Assembly (NCBI GenBank): GCA_016180605.1 | Contig: JACPAW010000067.1 | Coordinates: 1-7,996, forward strand | DNA from: Candidatus Omnitrophota bacterium | Lineage (GTDB): Bacteria; Omnitrophota; Gorgyraeia; Aquiviventales; Aquiviventaceae | Direction of reading: 5' to 3' | Length of the DNA stretch: 7,996 nucleotides | Part shown: in pieces, positions 1 to 6,567 of the stretch | Layout: the number at the start of each line of letters is the position of its first letter | How positions within the stretch are numbered: the stretch's first letter is position 1 | The notes under the pieces: model-generated | The model's input: the letters and a program-made list of their open reading frames with translations, nothing else | Databases searched by the model: none | What the model was told of the DNA's origin: nothing | Translations under genes and position numbers: made by a program

Positions 1-1
1 C

Positions 2-1753
2 TCACTTCTTCTGGGCTTTCTCGCGCAATACGGCTTGGGCTGCGGCCAAGCGGGCTACCGGCACGCGGTAAGGAGAGCAGGAAACATAGTCCATACCGCT
101 ACGGTGGCAGAAATCGATGGACGATGGCTCTCCCCCATGCTCTCCACAGATGCCGACTTTCAGGTGTTTACGGGTCGCTCGGCCTCTTTGGATCCCAATT
201 CGGATAAGAGCCCCTACTCCCTCTTGGTCCAGCTTAGCGAAAGGGTCCGCCGGCAGAATATCGTTCTTTAGATAGTGAGGCAAGAACTTTCCGATGTCGT
301 CTCGTGAGAACCCGAAGGTCATCTGTGTCAGATCATTCGTTCCGAAGCTGAAGAATTCCGCTTCCTGGGCGATGATATCCGCCACAATGGCGGCACGCGG
401 AACTTCGATCATGGTTCCCACCAAGTAAGTGAGGTTGGTCTTGTAGCGGCTCAGGGTGCGCCGGGCCACCTCATCGATGGTTTGCTTAGCGACACGAAAC
501 TCATTGGGATGCCCTACCAATGGGATCATGATTTCCGGCACCATTTTGACCCCATCACGGGAAAGCTCGCAGGCCGCTTCGAAGATCGCCTGGGCTTGCA
601 TCTCATTGATTTCTGGATAGGTAATTCCTAGACGGCAGCCGCGATGGCCCAGCATCGGATTGATTTCATGCAGACTATTGACGGTTTCACGGATCTGTTG
701 GACTTCGATGCCTATTTGTTCTGCGATCCGCTTCTGTTCCTCTTCCGTATTGGGAAGAAACTCGTGCAAGGGCGGGTCCAACAATCGGACGGTAACAGGA
801 AGGCCTTTCATCACGGCAAAGATATCGATGAAGTCCTGCTTTTGGAAAGGCAAGAGCTTCTCCAGGGCGGCTTTCCGCGCAGCGGAGTCCTTTGCGAGAA
901 TCATCCGGCGCACAACGGGAAGCCGCTCTTCTCCGAAGAACATATGCTCCGTTCGCCAAAGACCGATGCCTCCGGCGCCGAAATCCCGTGCCACGCGCGC
1001 ATCTTTGGGCGTATCCGCGTTGGCCCGGACGCCCAACCTGCGGGTGTTGTCCGCCCATTCCAAAAGCTGCTTAAAGCTATCGGTTAATTGAGGCTGTACG
1101 AGGGGTACCTCTCCGAGCATGACTTCGCCGGTGGTCCCATTAAGAGTCAGAAGTTCCAGCTCTTTGATGGTCACATCCCCTGCCTTGAAGAACCCTTCCT
1201 CCTCCTGGACGGTGATTTCGTTGCAGCCGACAACGCAGCACTTGCCCATACCGCGTCCGACTACGGCAGCATGGCTTGTCATACCGCCGCGTGCGGTGAG
1301 GATTCCTTGCGCTGCGGCCATTCCTTCGATGTCTTCGGGTGAGGTTTCTTCCCGCACCAGAATGACCTGCTGCGAGTTTTCCTCGGTCAGCTCCACGGCT
1401 CGGCGGGCGTTGAAAACAACTTTTCCTACCGCAGCACCCGGAGAAGCCGGCAGGCCTTTAGCAATGACTTTCGGTTTTGCTGAAGGGTCGATGGTAGGAT
1501 GCAGCAGCTGGTCGATTTGTGCTGGGTCAATGCGAAGAAGGGCTTGTTCCTTGGAAATCAAGCCCTCCTTCACGAAATCGGTCGCGAAGGCAACCGCGGC
1601 TCTGGCGGTGCGCTTTCCCGTTCGGGCCTGCAGCATATACAAAGTACCTTCTTCTGCAGTAAACTCCAAATCCTGCACTTCCTTGAAATATTTCTCCAGC
1701 TGCTGACAAATGCGGAAGAGTTTATCGTAAATCTTCGGAAACTCTTTCTTCAA
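2..1753 (-). CDS. ppdK: Pyruvate phosphate dikinase, C-terminal part (second half of a broken gene)
   Basis: PPDK interconverts ATP + pyruvate + Pi and AMP + PEP + PPi in the cytoplasm. This 583-codon frame carries the last strand of the N-terminal domain (EFTAEEGTLYMLQARTGKRT, residues 30-49), the swivelling phosphohistidine domain with GGMTSHAAVV (catalytic His161), and the complete PEP/pyruvate TIM barrel: GIGLWRTEHMFF (262-273), GHRGCRLGITYPE (369-381), FSFGTNDLTQMTFGFSRDD (468-486) and CGEHGG with catalytic Cys536. The C-terminus (SCSPYRVPVARLAAAQAVL) is complete and ends at TGA. The first codon used here is TTG, which overlaps the stop of the upstream fragment as TTGA. It has no well-spaced ribosome binding site (GGGGAA abuts it), so independent translation would rest on stop/start coupling. 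The reading frame itself continues open upstream of the TTG, as expected for the interior of a gene. Identity is certain; whether a protein is made is not. Confidence 0.93.
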   Translation of the reverse strand: MKKEFPKIYDKLFRICQQLEKYFKEVQDLEFTAEEGTLYMLQARTGKRTARAAVAFATDFVKEGLISKEQALLRIDPAQIDQLLHPTIDPSAKPKVIAKGLPASPGAAVGKVVFNARRAVELTEENSQQVILVREETSPEDIEGMAAAQGILTARGGMTSHAAVVGRGMGKCCVVGCNEITVQEEEGFFKAGDVTIKELELLTLNGTTGEVMLGEVPLVQPQLTDSFKQLLEWADNTRRLGVRANADTPKDARVARDFGAGGIGLWRTEHMFFGEERLPVVRRMILAKDSAARKAALEKLLPFQKQDFIDIFAVMKGLPVTVRLLDPPLHEFLPNTEEEQKRIAEQIGIEVQQIRETVNSLHEINPMLGHRGCRLGITYPEINEMQAQAIFEAACELSRDGVKMVPEIMIPLVGHPNEFRVAKQTIDEVARRTLSRYKTNLTYLVGTMIEVPRAAIVADIIAQEAEFFSFGTNDLTQMTFGFSRDDIGKFLPHYLKNDILPADPFAKLDQEGVGALIRIGIQRGRATRKHLKVGICGEHGGEPSSIDFCHRSGMDYVSCSPYRVPVARLAAAQAVLREKAQKK

Positions 1754-1759
1754 TTCCCC
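1750..1759 (-). other. ppdK break point: deletion junction with TTGA stop/start overlap
   Basis: On the minus strand the first fragment ends ATG GGG AAT TGA. Shifting one base back gives GGG GAA TTG AAG AAA, encoding G-E-L-K-K, which leads directly into the EFPKIYDKL stretch of the downstream half. Compared with the Clostridium symbiosum enzyme as I remember it, about 44 residues are absent between FGNMGN and LKKEFP. The lesion is therefore a net deletion that is not a multiple of three, not a single-base indel. GGGGAAT can be read as the end of MGN in one frame and as the GE(L) preceding LKKEFP in the other, so a deletion between short direct repeats is plausible (inference). Confidence 0.8.
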
Positions 1760-2580
1760 ATGTTTCCAAAAACCATCGACTGAACGGTTACGGCAGTACC
1801 CAGCGAGTGCGGGATGTGATTCAGCCGGCGGTAGATCGTCGCTCGTTCGTTATTCCATGAGGTGAAAACGGCGTTGATAGCCAAGTGCAGCTGCTCATGC
1901 GGATCTTCCGGGAATTCTCTTCCCGTTTTTTCCTTGACGATTTGCTTGTATTCGGCCACCAGCTCTTTGAGCGCATCCGCGGAGAGTTCCGCATCGGTTT
2001 GAGCATGGTTGCGGCTTCTTTTGCTAGAGAGGGCCGCTTCGAACTGCTTATGCTCAATTCCAAGGACCACATTGCTGAACATCTGGATGAAGCGGCGGTA
2101 GGCATCGAAAGCAAAACGCGGGTTCTCCGTCTTGACGATGAGGCCTTGGGTGGTTTGCATGTTGAGGCCCAGATTCAGAATGGTGTCCATCATTCCTGGC
2201 ATCGAGAATGCAGCACCCGAGCGCACGGAGACCAAAAGAGGATTCCGCGGATCGCCGAAGCCTTTGCGCGCAACGCTTTCCAGCCATTTGAGTTTCCGCG
2301 CCACTTCACTTTGAAGCCCATCGGGCCAGTGCTGGTCCAGGTCATAGAACATGCGGCAGGCTTCCGTGGTGATCGTAAACCCCGGCGGAACCGGAATACC
2401 CAGGTTGGTCATTTCGGCAAGGTTCGCCCCCTTGCCGCCTAATAGCTGCTTCATGTCCGCACGGCCTTCGGCCTTGCCATCGCCAAAACTATAGATGAAT
2501 TTCTTTGCCGACACCGAAGGTGCCGGACGTTTGGCGCGCCGTTTCATTAAAGTGGTTGCTCCCTTTTGCGATTTCTTCAT
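1750..2580 (-). CDS. ppdK: Pyruvate phosphate dikinase, N-terminal ATP-grasp part (truncated by frameshift/deletion)
   Basis: This 276-residue frame is the nucleotide-binding half of PPDK. Visible family motifs are KFIYSFGDGKAEG (27-39), LLGGKGANLAEM (46-57), PVPPGFTITTEAC (63-75), SVRSGAAFSMPGMMDTILNL (118-137, with the ATP-phosphate-binding Arg120), NPRFAFDAYRRFIQMF (153-168) and GTAVTVQSMVFGNMGN (261-276). It then stops at TGA exactly where family members continue with the (D/T)SGTGVAFTR(N/D)PSTGE block. The ATG at 2580 is well supported by a GGAGG 9 nt upstream. It gives about 26 Lys/Arg/Ala-rich residues ahead of the usual PPDK start; a second Met at residue 12 is possible. The gene lies 23 nt after glyS, so it is probably cotranscribed with it. 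Because the terminal part of the ATP-grasp fold is missing, the fragment is unlikely to phosphorylate its partner domain. Confidence 0.92.
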   Translation of the reverse strand: MKKSQKGATTLMKRRAKRPAPSVSAKKFIYSFGDGKAEGRADMKQLLGGKGANLAEMTNLGIPVPPGFTITTEACRMFYDLDQHWPDGLQSEVARKLKWLESVARKGFGDPRNPLLVSVRSGAAFSMPGMMDTILNLGLNMQTTQGLIVKTENPRFAFDAYRRFIQMFSNVVLGIEHKQFEAALSSKRSRNHAQTDAELSADALKELVAEYKQIVKEKTGREFPEDPHEQLHLAINAVFTSWNNERATIYRRLNHIPHSLGTAVTVQSMVFGNMGN

Positions 2581-2588
2581 AACTTTTA

Positions 2589-2594
2589 TCCTCC
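2589..2594 (-). promoter_or_regulatory. Strong ribosome binding site for ppdK
   Basis: The minus strand reads GGAGGA, with GGAGG 9 nt before the ATG at 2580. It is the clearest Shine-Dalgarno sequence in the window and fixes the ppdK start. It lies in the 23-nt gap after the glyS stop, so ppdK is translated from its own site within the operon. Confidence 0.85.
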
Positions 2595-2603
2595 ACGTCG
2601 CTT

Positions 2604-4760
2604 CTACAAAGTCAGTCGAGATAGATCGGCGATCCGATCAGTATACAACGTCTGGATTGCACGCATCAAGGCAAGCCGATTTTGCCGAAGCGGCTCATCC
2701 GGTACATTGACGAGCACCTTCTCGAAAAATTGGTGCAACGGTTCGAAAAACACCTCTCCAAAAACAGTTGTGGCCTCCGTGTAAGCGCGCTGCTCGGTCA
2801 ATTCAATGACACGCGATGAATGATTCTGGTAGAGCTGCCAGAGTTGATGCTCCAAAGGTTCTGCTAATCGAGAAGGATCCACCGGCGGCAAGCTTTTCGG
2901 TACGGCCTTAAGAATATTACGCGTGCGCTCGATCACCTTTGCGGCCTTGGTCAGGGCAGGATGCCCCGTAAGCCGCCTTAGATGCAGGATGCGTTCCATC
3001 GCATCTATCAGGTCTGGGCAATGGGTAGCGAGTACCGCATCGATATGGTCCGTAGAGGGTACAGGTAGCGGTGCCGAACCTGGCCATGAGAAACTGTAAA
3101 GGCGATCGAGCAAGTAGCGCTGTGTTTGCTGACCCACTGCCTCGGTTTCCTGAGAAGGAAGGTTGGAAAAGGGTTCAAGCCCGCGCCGGCGCTCAAAAAG
3201 CTTCTCCAACGGAAGAGGCCGGTGCGCTTGCCAGGCGACTTCTACAATTCCCTGAGCAGCTCTCCTAAGGCCGAAGGGGTCTTGGTCGCCGGTTGGAACG
3301 ATTTTGACTCCCAAGTAGCTTGTGAGCGTGTCATATTTGTCTAGAATCGATAAGGCGCTTCCCAAAAGCGATATCGGAAGCTTTTCGTTAAGCGGCAGGT
3401 AATGCTCTTCGATGGCTTGCGAAACATCGGCTGGAGCACCGGAGTCGCGGGCATAATATCTTCCCATCACGCCCTGCAGCGTGGGAAATTCCTTGACCAT
3501 CGTACTGGTCAGATCCGCTTTGGCTAGGCGGCAAGCTTGTCGAAGGGCTTCGCCTTCCTCGCTGCTTAATTGCCAGGCTTCTATCAAGCTATCCGCAAGC
3601 TTTTCGAGACGCTGGCTCTTCTCTGCCATGCTGCCTAATTTTTCGTGGAACGCAACTCCCGCAAGTCGCTGAACCATTTTGCTCAAGGGCAGCTGCTTGT
3701 GGTCTTGCTTCCAGAAATAAAGACTATCGGAGAGCCTTGCATTTAAAATACGCTCCATCACCTGGCGCACAAGGGCTGGTTTGCCGCAGGGTCCATCGAG
3801 GACGGCAATCCAACGCGGCAGTAATCTCCCCGATGATTCCACGGCAAAAAGGCGCTGGTGTTTTGCCATACTTGCCAGGAGGACTTCTCGCGGAAGCTCT
3901 AGATACTGGCGATCAAAACTGCCCACAAGCGGATAAGGATTCTCGAGCAAGTTTGTGACTTCATCCAGAAGCCCATGCTGGGTCATTTCCGGTGCGACTT
4001 TTCCACCGCAGCGTTTCGCCAGTTGCAATACCGTTTTCTCGATTCGCTCTCGTCGGATTCGGGGATCCAAAAGAACCCCGGCCTTATTCAAGACGGTCTG
4101 GTAAGCCAGGATGGATCCTACGACTGCCAGCCGCGTGGACTGGGGATGCCCCACTCGTGTTTTGTTTTGAGCCTTCAAGGTGCCCCATTTAAGCGGAAGG
4201 GGAGATTTATCGTAAAAGGCCAATAACCATCGGATGGGTCGTGCAAAACGAAGATTGCTTTCATCCCAACGCATGCTTTTAGGAGAGCGCAGTCGCGTGA
4301 TGAGGCTAGCGAGCAATTCAGGCAGGATCTTTGCGGTTTGAAGGGTTGCGGCGGGCTTGATGAGATAGATGTAATCGCCCTTGTCGCTGGAGACCACTTT
4401 GGTTTGCTTTAAACTTCCCTTCTGGGATCGCAAGAAACCCAATAGAGCGGGTGTGGGTTTGCCAGAGGCGTTGAAAGCCACTTGTTTGGAAGGCCCCCGA
4501 ACTTCCGATTGGGGAATCGTCTGCGTCCGGAAAAGACCCTGGACGGATAATACCAGGCGACGTGGAGTTCCCCTGCTTTCCAGTTTTTCTAATTTGAGAT
4601 GATGTTGGTCGAAGAGAGCTTTCGCTTCCCGTTCCAATTGTTCCACGAGTCCGGGTAAATAAGCTGCGGGAAGCTCCTCCGTCCCAATCTCCAGCAGAAG
4701 ATCCGCAGATTTTGGATTTTGGATTTTAGATTTTGGATTATTGCGTTGAATGTATGTCAT
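2604..4760 (-). CDS. glyS: Glycyl-tRNA synthetase beta subunit
   Basis: This is the beta chain of the bacterial alpha2-beta2 glycyl-tRNA synthetase, which binds tRNA-Gly while GlyQ supplies the adenylation active site. It has 718 residues; the family is usually about 690. Visible landmarks are LLLEIGTEELPAAYLPG (21-37), SRGTPRRLVL (62-71), SPKSMRWDESNLRFARPIRW (159-178), FHEKLGSMAEKSQRLEKLA (371-389), KADLTSTMVKEFPTLQGVMG (414-433), GDQDPFGLRRAAQGIVE (491-507) and a C-terminal anticodon-binding helical region ending with FFEKVLVNVPDEPLRQNRLA (678-697). The start ATG overlaps the glyQ stop as ATGA, which suggests translational coupling. Residues 1-18 are unusual: residues 7-18 (NPKSKIQNPKSA) are encoded by a 7-bp tandem array lying between the start codon and the conserved beginning of the family. 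The core is intact and looks functional. Confidence 0.97.
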   Translation of the reverse strand: MTYIQRNNPKSKIQNPKSADLLLEIGTEELPAAYLPGLVEQLEREAKALFDQHHLKLEKLESRGTPRRLVLSVQGLFRTQTIPQSEVRGPSKQVAFNASGKPTPALLGFLRSQKGSLKQTKVVSSDKGDYIYLIKPAATLQTAKILPELLASLITRLRSPKSMRWDESNLRFARPIRWLLAFYDKSPLPLKWGTLKAQNKTRVGHPQSTRLAVVGSILAYQTVLNKAGVLLDPRIRRERIEKTVLQLAKRCGGKVAPEMTQHGLLDEVTNLLENPYPLVGSFDRQYLELPREVLLASMAKHQRLFAVESSGRLLPRWIAVLDGPCGKPALVRQVMERILNARLSDSLYFWKQDHKQLPLSKMVQRLAGVAFHEKLGSMAEKSQRLEKLADSLIEAWQLSSEEGEALRQACRLAKADLTSTMVKEFPTLQGVMGRYYARDSGAPADVSQAIEEHYLPLNEKLPISLLGSALSILDKYDTLTSYLGVKIVPTGDQDPFGLRRAAQGIVEVAWQAHRPLPLEKLFERRRGLEPFSNLPSQETEAVGQQTQRYLLDRLYSFSWPGSAPLPVPSTDHIDAVLATHCPDLIDAMERILHLRRLTGHPALTKAAKVIERTRNILKAVPKSLPPVDPSRLAEPLEHQLWQLYQNHSSRVIELTEQRAYTEATTVFGEVFFEPLHQFFEKVLVNVPDEPLRQNRLALMRAIQTLYTDRIADLSRLTL
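4708..4742. repeat. 7-bp tandem array (GATTTTG) inside the 5' end of glyS
   Basis: Plus-strand units are GATTTTG (4708-4714), GATTTTG (4715-4721), GATTTTA (4722-4728), GATTTTG (4729-4735) and a decayed GATTATT (4736-4742). Read on the minus strand they encode the Asn-Pro-Lys-Ser / Ile-Gln-Asn-Pro-Lys-Ser run near the GlyS N-terminus. The array is AT-rich, unlike the flanking coding sequence. Confidence 0.9.
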
Positions 4761-5668
4761 CGTCGGGACGGGGATTTTGTTTTCTTCTGTGTGCTGTTTG
4801 CTGTGTGCTGTGTGCTTTCTGGTTTTTGTGGTCGCTCAAGGTACAGCTCAGCACAGCGCTGAGCGAGCTTGCGGATGCGCAAAATGAACCGGGGTCGATC
4901 GGACTGACTGATGGCCCCCCGTGCATCCAGAAGGTTGAACGTATGGCTGCAGTGCAACAGTTGTTCGTAGGCAGGCGACAGGAGCTTTTCCTCGAGCAAT
5001 CGTTTGGCATCCTGTTCGCTATGCGCGAAAAACTGCTGGTGGAATTCCACATCCGCGTGGTCAAAATTATAGGAAGAGCCTTCCTGCTCTGAGGCAAGAT
5101 GCAGCTGGCCATAGCGGATTCCAGGGCCCCATTGCAATTGGTAGACATCTTGGGCGTTCTGGGCGTACATGGCAATGCGCTCCAAGCCATAGGTAATCTC
5201 GCATGAAATCGGATCCAGGTCGATTCCTCCGACTTGCTGAAAATAGGTGAACTGAGTGACCTCCAGACTATCCAGCCACACCTCCCAGCCCAGCCCCCAG
5301 GCACCCAATGTTGGGGATTCCCAGTCATCCTGGACGAAGCGAATATCATGGTCTTCCAGTTTCAAGCCACACCGTCGCAGGCTTTGCAGATAAAGTTCTT
5401 GGATATTCGCCGGGGAAGGTTTCAAGAGCACTTGATACTGGTAATAGCGCTGCATCCGCAGGGGATTATTTCCGTATCGGCCATCCGTGGGGCGGCGCGA
5501 GGGTTGGACATAGGCGATACGGGTGGAATTGGCTCCTAAGGCCCCAAAAAAGGTTGCGGGATGAAAAGTACCGGCACCCATCTCCATGTCATAGGGTTGG
5601 ATGACGAGGCAGCCTTGTTTCTCCCAGAAGACATCGAGTGCACGAATCAATCGTTGGAATGTGATCAT
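4757..5668 (-). CDS. glyQ: Glycyl-tRNA synthetase alpha subunit
   Basis: This class II (alpha2-beta2) GlyRS alpha chain forms glycyl-adenylate and charges tRNA-Gly together with GlyS. It has 303 residues and shows the family signatures QGCLVIQPYDMEMGAGTFHP (18-37), VQPSRRPTDGRYG (54-66), DIRFVQDDWESPTLGAWGLG (108-127), EVTQFTYFQQVGG (136-148), EITYGLERIAMY (157-168) and HTFNLLDARGAIS (242-254). The start ATG lies 2 nt after the recO stop. No convincing Shine-Dalgarno sequence is present (only TTAGGC directly before it), so coupling to recO translation is likely. The end overlaps glyS as ATGA. The conserved part finishes around LYLERP (275-280). The remaining 23 residues, rich in Ser/Thr/Gln/Lys, come mainly from a CTGTGTG-type 7-bp array and its decayed flank, and they look like an acquired tail rather than part of the fold. 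Confidence 0.97.
   Translation of the reverse strand: MITFQRLIRALDVFWEKQGCLVIQPYDMEMGAGTFHPATFFGALGANSTRIAYVQPSRRPTDGRYGNNPLRMQRYYQYQVLLKPSPANIQELYLQSLRRCGLKLEDHDIRFVQDDWESPTLGAWGLGWEVWLDSLEVTQFTYFQQVGGIDLDPISCEITYGLERIAMYAQNAQDVYQLQWGPGIRYGQLHLASEQEGSSYNFDHADVEFHQQFFAHSEQDAKRLLEEKLLSPAYEQLLHCSHTFNLLDARGAISQSDRPRFILRIRKLAQRCAELYLERPQKPESTQHTANSTQKKTKSPSRR
4787..4814. repeat. 7-bp tandem array (CTGTGTG) inside the 3' end of glyQ
   Basis: Four contiguous units lie on the plus strand: CTGTGTG (4787-4793), CTGTTTG (4794-4800), CTGTGTG (4801-4807) and CTGTGTG (4808-4814). On the coding strand they read AGCACAC-like heptamers and encode the STQHTANSTQ segment of the GlyQ tail. The same unit type fills the ybeY-recO gap. 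Confidence 0.9.
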
Positions 5669-5670
5669 GC

Positions 5671-6510
5671 CTAAGCCAAATGATGTTTTGGGGCAAGGGG
5701 CGTGGGGCGTGCCCGCCCCGGCGATTGCAAAAGGCGGGCCGGGGGGGCGTGGGGCGTGGGAAGGATTTTCTCGCCCCCTGCCCCCTGCCCCCTAATCAGG
5801 CTTTTCAATGGTCGCTCCAGGCGCCAGCGGAGGAATTCATCCAACCGTTGTTGTAAGGCACACGCCAGGCTCTGCTCCATGGCAATTGGTTGCGCGGCAT
5901 CAGATAAAGCCGCTAATGTCTCTAGCATGGAAGGGCTGGCCGGCTCAGCGTTGGGATCTTCGTGGAGACAACGGGGACAGATCAGTCCTCCTTGCCCAAT
6001 ACTCCAGAAACCAGACTGCTCAACGCGGCTGCCACAACCAATGCATTCGTTAAGCTGCGGCTGAAAGCCGACCAGACGCAACAGCCGTGCCACGAAGTGA
6101 ACCCGAGTGGCGGTCAAATCCGCTCCTCCCAAAGCCAGGCGCTCTAAGGTTTGCTTCAGAAGGTAGTAAAGCTGCGGTTGTGGGTCACCAATAGGGGTGA
6201 CGGCATCGGTCAATTCCGCGCAGAGCGCTGCCAGGCATGCCATCGATAGATCACGCTGTAGCTCCGCTAGTGGATTAAGCAGATCGCACTGGCTGATCAG
6301 GTGCAGTTGGCTGGAGTGGGTGTCGTAAAAAACGATCCGGTTAATCGTCAGGGATTCCATCATGCTGCGATAACGGTTAGGTACGGTGCGAATGCCTTTG
6401 ACCAGCCCCTTCAGCTTCCCGAATTGGTCGGTCAGACAGGTCAAAGTAATGCTGGTTTCTCGAAAAGGATAGCGCCGCAATACAATCGCTTCAGCGGTGT
6501 GGATGCCCAT
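5671..6510 (-). CDS. recO: DNA repair protein RecO
   Basis: RecO works with RecR (and RecF) in recombinational repair, binding DNA and displacing SSB so that RecA can load. The N-terminal OB-fold segment begins TAEAIVLRRYPFRETSITLT (5-24) and continues GKLKGLVKGIRT (31-42). A helical domain follows, and a zinc finger is visible as CIGCG (Cys156, Cys159) and CPRC (Cys178, Cys181). The family-like C-terminus is FLRWRLERPLKSLI (226-239). The frame stays open upstream to a TTG at 6561, but those residues are repeat-encoded and Cys-rich. I chose the ATG at 6510 because the conserved RecO start follows within a few residues. A GTG at 6540, 4 nt after a GGAGG that lies inside the repeat, is an in-frame alternative. 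Residues from about 241 to 279 (Gly/Pro/Ala-rich) read through GC-rich 7-bp arrays and a hairpin and are probably an appended tail. Confidence 0.93.
   Translation of the reverse strand: MGIHTAEAIVLRRYPFRETSITLTCLTDQFGKLKGLVKGIRTVPNRYRSMMESLTINRIVFYDTHSSQLHLISQCDLLNPLAELQRDLSMACLAALCAELTDAVTPIGDPQPQLYYLLKQTLERLALGGADLTATRVHFVARLLRLVGFQPQLNECIGCGSRVEQSGFWSIGQGGLICPRCLHEDPNAEPASPSMLETLAALSDAAQPIAMEQSLACALQQRLDEFLRWRLERPLKSLIRGQGAGGEKILPTPHAPPARLLQSPGRARPTPLAPKHHLA
5690..5757. repeat. GC-rich 7-bp array (GGGGCGT) flanking a hairpin, in the recO 3' end
   Basis: Plus-strand units GGGGCAA (5690-5696), GGGGCGT (5697-5703) and GGGGCGT (5704-5710) are followed by a GC-rich inverted repeat. Two more GGGGCGT units follow it (5744-5750, 5751-5757). 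On the minus strand this encodes the Pro/Ala/Arg-rich end of RecO. Confidence 0.85.
5711..5748. repeat. GC-rich inverted repeat (hairpin) in the recO tail
   Basis: The left arm GCCCGCCCCGGC (5711-5722) can pair with GCCGGGGGGGC (5738-5748) apart from one mismatch or bulge, leaving a loop of about 15 nt that contains GATTGCAAAA. A shorter perfect pairing also exists: GCCCGCC (5711-5717) with GGCGGGC (5733-5739). No T-tract follows on either strand, so it is not a standard intrinsic terminator. It sits between two copies of the GGGGCGT array. Confidence 0.65.
5773..5793. repeat. 7-bp tandem array (GCCCCCT), three perfect units, in the recO 3' end
   Basis: GCCCCCT occurs perfectly at 5773-5779, 5780-5786 and 5787-5793. 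It begins directly after the conserved RecO C-terminal codons for PLKSLI. On the minus strand it encodes the RGQGAGG start of the extra RecO tail. Confidence 0.9.
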
Positions 6511-6565
6511 TGCACAGCACTCAGCACACAGGGTAAGCACACAGCCTCCAGCACACAGCAAACAG
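6511..6565. repeat. 7-bp array A in the recO leader (CACACAG / CTGTGTG units)
   Basis: Eight consecutive plus-strand units end in AG: TGCACAG, CACTCAG, CACACAG, GGTAAG (6 nt), CACACAG, CCTCCAG, CACACAG and CAAACAG. The array runs right up to the recO ATG and leaves no normally spaced ribosome binding site in front of it. The odd unit CCTCCAG (6545-6551) reads CTGGAGG on the transcribed strand, which creates the only GGAGG near recO. Confidence 0.88.
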
Positions 6566-6567
6566 AA

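Noticed and set aside
644..1087. A 147-codon plus-strand open frame opposite the PPDK barrel
   Set aside because: Antisense shadow of conserved PPDK coding sequence with no family resemblance.
1119..1706. A 195-codon open frame on the plus strand opposite ppdK
   Set aside because: It lies wholly antisense to strongly conserved PPDK coding sequence, resembles no protein family I know, and is explained by codon bias of the real gene.
1750..1775. Programmed -1 ribosomal frameshifting to join the two ppdK frames
   Set aside because: No X-XXY-YYZ slippery heptamer in the correct phase is present near the junction, and about 44 conserved residues would still be missing from the joined product.
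1885..2442. A 185-codon open frame on the plus strand opposite the PPDK N-terminal half
   Set aside because: Antisense shadow of a conserved gene; no recognisable domain or plausible ribosome binding site context.
4733..5092. A 119-codon plus-strand frame with a Cys-rich, hydrophobic N-terminus resembling a signal peptide
   Set aside because: The Cys/Leu-rich run is the CTGTGTG heptamer array read on the other strand; the rest is antisense to glyQ.
5711..5748. Intrinsic terminator between recO and glyQ
   Set aside because: The GC-rich hairpin is followed by GC-rich repeat sequence on both strands, not a T-tract, and it lies inside the recO frame upstream of an essential co-oriented gene.
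6511..6561. RecO starting at the TTG at 6561 with a Cys-rich leader
   Set aside because: The extra residues are encoded by the heptamer array, and the conserved RecO N-terminus begins just after the ATG at 6510.
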